A stretch of DNA of 64,000 nucleotides from Megascapheus bottae (lineage: Eukaryota > Chordata > Mammalia > Rodentia > Geomyidae), in assembly GCA_024803745.1 (NCBI GenBank), contig JANJXV010000030.1, forward strand, positions 6,121,001 through 6,185,000, given 5' to 3'. Position numbers and translations under genes: made by a program. Below, piece by piece: positions 59,401 to 64,000 of the stretch. Within the stretch, counting starts at the first letter, position 1; each line of letters begins with the position of its first letter. The notes under the pieces are model-generated. The model was not told where the DNA came from. It did no database searches and saw only the letters and a program-made list of their open reading frames with translations.

Positions 59401-60451
59401 GAAGGTTTTCAGAAGGGAGCCAACTAAAATGAGACCTGAGATAGCCACAGGATACAGTCATGTCAGGGTCACTAATAACCTTGGCAAGAGCAGAATGAAT
59501 GGAGCAGAAGGGGTGAAAGTCTGGTGAGTATATAATAAAGAGAAATGTATAACTATGCATTCATCGCCTAACACCACAGAGGATGGAGCAGTTATTAGTG
59601 TACATACAGGGAGCTTGGTGAAAAATTCACTGGGCTGAGATCCAGTGGGATAGCCTAGGAAAGTTGAGAACATGCCTCTCCTGGTCAAGAAGACAGCATT
59701 CTCAGTGCCGAGGGTGGATTTGGAAGAGAGTACCACACAGTGGAAAGAAATAAATGCGTCCTCACATCAGAAGGTGGATTGCTGGTGAGGAATGGAAGGA
59801 AGACCCAGAAGGAAACTACAGGTTATCCGTAATAGATGGAGACCCTGCTGAGTTCGGAAAGTCACTCAGGATTGACAGGGCAAAGGATTCCGGGAAACAT
59901 ACCAGGGAACCCAGCTACCTGGAAACCCCCCGACACACCCTGCAAGCCCCACTCCCTTTCTGCTGTGGGGAAATTGGGGTTGTAAAACTGTTAGCTAGCT
60001 TTTAGGGAATTGGAACAGTCATTTGATGATTGGCTCAGCAAACCATTACCCATACAACAGGAAAAGGCAGAGTTTCTAGTAAAATGACTAAAAGATACCC
60101 AGGAACTTTTCTTTCTCTCTCAGGTGAATTGTTGAGCCCAATGTCCATATTTGCCTAATTAAAAATGAAATCACGTGGAACAATAAAACTCTTGCACTGG
60201 AAGAGCATTAGGACAGACATCTGATGTTGGTACTTTGCGAAAACATCTGAATCACTTACATGCCAACCATACTCCCAGACTTCCAGACATACTGAAGAAC
60301 ACCAATTTATGAAGAATTTGGTCTGAAGTCTCAGTGCGTTACTATTGTCTTCCTATTTGTTCCTAAATGAAGAAAGTCAATAGCAAATACTGGTAGGGGT
60401 CTCATGAGAATGTGTCTAAATAGACAGCTTTCTCACTATAACAAAACAACC

Positions 60452-60499
<48 letters not shown>

Positions 60500-61250
60500 C
60501 ATTCACAAGGAACTTTAGTAAGGATTGGTTTTGGCTACCTAATACAACTGTATGAGATGGCCTTATCCTCACTGTTTCTACCTTTGCATATTCTAAAAGT
60601 AAGGCTCAAGAAAATTAAGGATGGTTGGGATTGGGAGAGATGAGGCAGAGAATAATGACCAAGATGCATTTATAATTTATGAATTGACATGTTGAAACTC
60701 CTTCATACAACTACTTAAACATCATTTTAAAAAAAAGTAAATGGGAGGATAGGAATACATTTATATAATTTTAACATTTGGGAAGCCAAGGTAGGCAGGA
60801 GTATTTGAGTTCAAGTGCCAGTATTGATTAGAAAAGCCTGAGCAAAAAGAGTGCCAAGCTCCAGTACCAGCAGAATAAATAAGTAAACAAATAAGTAAAT
60901 ACATTATCCAGTGGCTTATGGATGATGCCAACTGCAATCTAGACCACGAGGACGCAGCAGAAGTCAGCATGGCCACGGTGAGCCAGAAGGCCTAGAATCG
61001 GGACAAGCTTTACTTCAGGCCATTGCATGTCTGACCTGTAGCCTGGAGACAACATCCCATCAGATAAAAGAAAGAACTCTTAAGCCAAGGGAGCTACTGT
61101 ACTGACCAACTAAGCGACTGTCTGCCCCAGAGGAGCCATTTATGTCCACAGAAGGTCTGGACTCTGCTCATCTTCCCTTCTAGACTTAGAAGCTCACTGG
61201 AGACATAAAAACAGTGAACCAAATAAGACAAGCTACTCAGTGATAGACAC
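59401..61250. other. intergenic, no gene seen
   Basis: Contains a (CA)n tract at about 60464-60498 and a B1-like sense piece with A-rich tail at about 60749-60900. No gene seen. Confidence 0.4.
60464..60498. repeat. (CA)n microsatellite
   Basis: About 17 CA units. Confidence 0.95.
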
Positions 61251-61254
61251 ATTA

Positions 61255-62370
61255 GATATTTTATATCTAATATAAAATATAAATACATAAAATGTTATAT
61301 ATTATATATCATTATGTTCTATAATATTTAAATATTTCTATATGTATATTTATATTTGTATGTAAATATATGTCATGTGTAATATATTTACATGATTTTG
61401 TTATATGCATTATTGTATATTATATAATATATTCACATATGATATATAGATTCTATAATATGAATATATATTTATATTATATGTGAATATATTATAATCA
61501 TTAATATGGCAATAATTAATTGATATTTCATTAAACAAAAAATTTTCAGTTAATCAATATTTAATTGATTTAATAATTTGATTAGTGAGTAATAATTTGA
61601 TTGATGAGCTAATAAATTTTATTTGACAGTTAATTGATAATTAATTTGATAATTAATTTAATGCAATACTAATTATATGCATGTGCACACATATGTGTAT
61701 GTATACAAATATACATGTGTATATACATGCATGTATTATATATGTATATATGGTTATATATACATAATAATATATGTAGCCAGGAGTGTGGCCTAGTGGT
61801 AGATGGCTTGCCTAGCATGCATGAAGCTCTGGGTTTGATTCCTCAGTACCACATACACAGAAAAGGCTGGAAGTGGTGCTATGGCTCAAGGGGTAGAGGG
61901 CTAGCCTTAAGAAAGCCCAAGGACAGTGCCCAGGCCCTGAGTTCAAGCCTAGTACTGGCAATAACAACAACAATACTAAATGTATATTTTATATTGTATA
62001 TTTGTCATATATTGTATATGTGTTAAATATCATATACAATATAATATATATCATATATTAGAATATATGTATACAATGCATAACTATATAGACAAATAAT
62101 ATATTATATATGTAAATACATAATATATAATTATATATGTAATATACATGATGATACAGTATATAATCATATATAATTTATATGCAATCATACATAATAT
62201 ATAAACATCATATAAATTTATGTTATATATTATATTATATGACATATTATAATTGTGTGTATAATGTAATATATAATGTGTATGATATATAATATATATC
62301 TAATGTTATACCTACTATAGTATACATACTATAGAATATATAATGTTTATATATAATTTATGTATATATA
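61255..62370. repeat. AT-rich tract with inverted repeats, split by a SINE
   Basis: About 1.1 kb of almost pure A/T in TATA, ATAC and TTAAT-type motifs. A perfect 18-base inverted repeat has arms at 61423-61440 and 61479-61496 (38-base loop). A TTAAT-rich sub-block lies at 61505-61670. A SINE occupies 61779-61980. Confidence 0.9.
61779..61980 (+). repeat. dimeric ID-type SINE inside the AT-rich tract
   Basis: Full-length sense copy from 'gccaggagtgtggcctagtg' to 'agtactggcaataacaac'. Confidence 0.88.
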
Positions 62371-62475
62371 CAATATAATCACTGCAGCAATCTTCCAGGT
62401 AGGCATTATACCCATTTTCTAGACAAAGAAACTGGGATGAGGCCATAAAGCTCACTAAGTAGCAAAACAACAAGG
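62371..62475 (+). repeat. MIR-like fragment
   Basis: 'Aggtaggcattatacccatt' and 'ttctagacaaagaaactggg' match the central MIR pattern in sense orientation. Confidence 0.6.
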
Positions 62476-63410
62476 CATGATGGTGACATAATCCCCATTC
62501 TTCTCATGCCATGATGACACAGGGATGTGGCTTAAAAGTCCCTGGGGAGCCAGCGAGGCCCAGCATGCCTCTGTGCCAGCATGCATTGTCCCCAGGCAGG
62601 TACAAAGCACCGACTCTAAGGCCATAGAAGGGATGCTAAGGCCTGCTTCCTACCGGAGTGAACACCAGCCATGTCCCTGCCGCGGGCCTGTGTGGTTTGG
62701 ATGTCTCCTGTTTACTCTGGCTGCTCCAGTCCCTTTTCTCCTGCGAGCCCTTTGTGCAATGGGTTTGCCCTTCCAGTTCAATTTCAGGAATTGTGTGGCT
62801 AAGGAGGGCCCTTGGGCCTCTATGTGGGTGTTTGTTTTTGTTGACAGGATGCATGAGTCGTGAGTCATTCCCAAAGCAGTGGATCACACAGCAGGATGGA
62901 CATGTGGGGAAGTAATCTGCAGATGTGGGGGTGGCTGGGGTCACTGGATAGCTGCAGCAGCTACAGAAAGGGCCATCAGGCCTGGTCTTTACAGCATGGG
63001 CTGGAAAGTACAACCTCTGGTCAGTGCTACGCTCCTGGCGTGGGACAGAGAGGACAGTCCCCAGAGAGATAGCCTCATGCCCAATCCTAAGCGGAGCAGC
63101 AGTGCGAAGCGTAGGCTGGTGAGCCCAGCAGGGCAGAGCCCAAGGACATCCCCAGATGGACAGAGCCAGACCATGAGTACAGCCCCTGGCGGAAGGCTGG
63201 CAGTGGAGTTGCTGGTGAAGCGCTCCACCTGACAGCCTATTTGTAAGACTGGAGGACGAGACCACACGCAACGCCAGCTGTGGCAGCTGTGGCAGGCGTG
63301 CGGCAGCCTGTGCAAGCTTTGAGAACTGGATATACACAGGCTACAGTGCTCCACTTTGTCTCGGGAACATTGCCTGTATGAGGTGACCACCTGGGAACTG
63401 CGCTACTGCC
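62476..63410. other. GC-richer intergenic block with overlapping frames
   Basis: A 233-codon minus frame (62636-63337) and a 117-codon plus frame (62879-63232) overlap. Neither shows a motif I recognise. The block is repeat-poor compared with its surroundings. Confidence 0.35.
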
Positions 63411-63413
63411 CTT

Positions 63414-63506
63414 CCCTTCCTCCCTCCCTCCCCTCTTTCCTTCTTTCCTTCCTTCCTTCCTTCCTTCCTTCCTCCCTTTCTTCCTCCCTCGCTCCCTCCT
63501 TCCTTC
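63414..63506. repeat. (TTCC/TCCC)n tract
   Basis: Polypyrimidine tetranucleotide repeat with interruptions. Confidence 0.95.
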
Positions 63507-63568
63507 CACAGTCTTCTATTGAACACCATCTTCAGCATACAGTTGACACCGTCAGAAGTTAAAATATT

Positions 63569-63614
63569 ACACACACGCACACACACATGCGCACACACAC
63601 ACACACACGCGCGT
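63569..63614. repeat. (CA)n / (CG)-interrupted microsatellite
   Basis: CA units interrupted by CACGCA, TGCG and terminal CGCGCG. Confidence 0.93.
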
Positions 63615-63938
63615 GTTGAAAGGACCTAAACCTGCCCGTTTATGGCTGCACCTGGTAGTTTTCATACTTTAAAATCTCTGAGGTCCCGGTGCATCTAAGG
63701 ATCACACGTGTTTATGTATAAAGTAGACAGGACACCTCTACGTGGTTAAAATTGGCCGGGAACCCATTGTGTCCCCCAGACTGGCTTTGAACTCTTGTTG
63801 ATCTTGCCTCCTTCTTTCTAAGAGACAGTTTTCTTTTTCCCTTTTTTCTTTTTCTTTCTCCTTTTCATTTTCTCTTTCATTCTCTTTTCTACCTCCCCTC
63901 CTCTCCCTCCCTCTCTGTTCTCCCCCCACACCACCCCC

Positions 63939-64000
63939 GCCAGTCTTGGGGCCTAAACTCACAGCCTAGATGCTCTAAGCTTTTTCACTCAAGGCCACAG
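63939..64000 (-). repeat. SINE fragment cut by window edge
   Basis: 'Gccagtcttggggcctaaac' and 'ttcactcaaggccacag' are the complement of an ID-like SINE 3' end continuing beyond the window. Confidence 0.65.

Noticed and set aside
62636..63337. 233-codon minus-strand frame as a protein gene
   Set aside because: No motif or splice evidence. Kept only as a low-priority finding about the block's composition.
1..64000. CRISPR array, operon or other prokaryotic-style system
   Set aside because: Direct repeats here are microsatellites and SINEs. Gene structure is that of a vertebrate nuclear genome.

Overview
The window is nuclear DNA of a mammal, very probably a rodent. It contains one complete multi-exon gene with GT-AG introns and a CpG-island promoter, one intronless gene, several retro-copied relics, and dense rodent-type SINEs. 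The SINEs are of two kinds: a dimeric tRNA/ID-derived element of about 190 bp, and composites of a 7SL (B1-like) head joined to an ID-like body. My recollection is that this mix is typical of geomyoid rodents (kangaroo rats, pocket mice, gophers). That species call is inference from repeat style, not a database match.

The gene order NET1(+), CALML5-like(-), CALML3-like(+) matches human chromosome 10p15 as I know it, including relative orientation. Region by region: 1-640 is intronic to the long NET1 isoform, whose own first exons lie upstream of the window. At 640-1130 there is a CpG island carrying the internal NET1A promoter and first exon. Ten coding exons from 933 to 10512 encode a complete 542-residue RhoA exchange factor, and the 3' UTR probably ends near 11.96 kb. 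The 12-31 kb interval is a repeat-rich intergenic gap with old MaLR LTR relics, SINEs and microsatellites. An intact single-exon CALML5-like EF-hand gene lies at about 31.11-31.99 kb on the minus strand. At 32-43 kb there are more SINEs, LINE 3' ends and MIRs, and then a processed RPL9 pseudogene at 43.26-43.95 kb. A 398-bp GA/GGGA array sits at 45.47-45.86 kb. At 49.20-49.52 kb lies a badly broken CALML3-like sequence, at the place and on the strand where CALML3 is expected. The rest, 49.6-64 kb, has no gene I can support; it includes a 1.1-kb AT-rich palindromic tract at 61.25-62.37 kb.

NET1 activates RhoA and is unrelated in function to the two calmodulin-like genes, which are epithelial calcium sensors in other mammals. 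The main biological point is the apparent loss of CALML3 in this lineage while the neighbouring CALML5-like gene keeps all four EF-hands. I found no evidence of a novel multi-gene system. The most checkable new observations are the CALML3 decay, a short upstream ORF in the NET1A leader, and several repeat-structure oddities.
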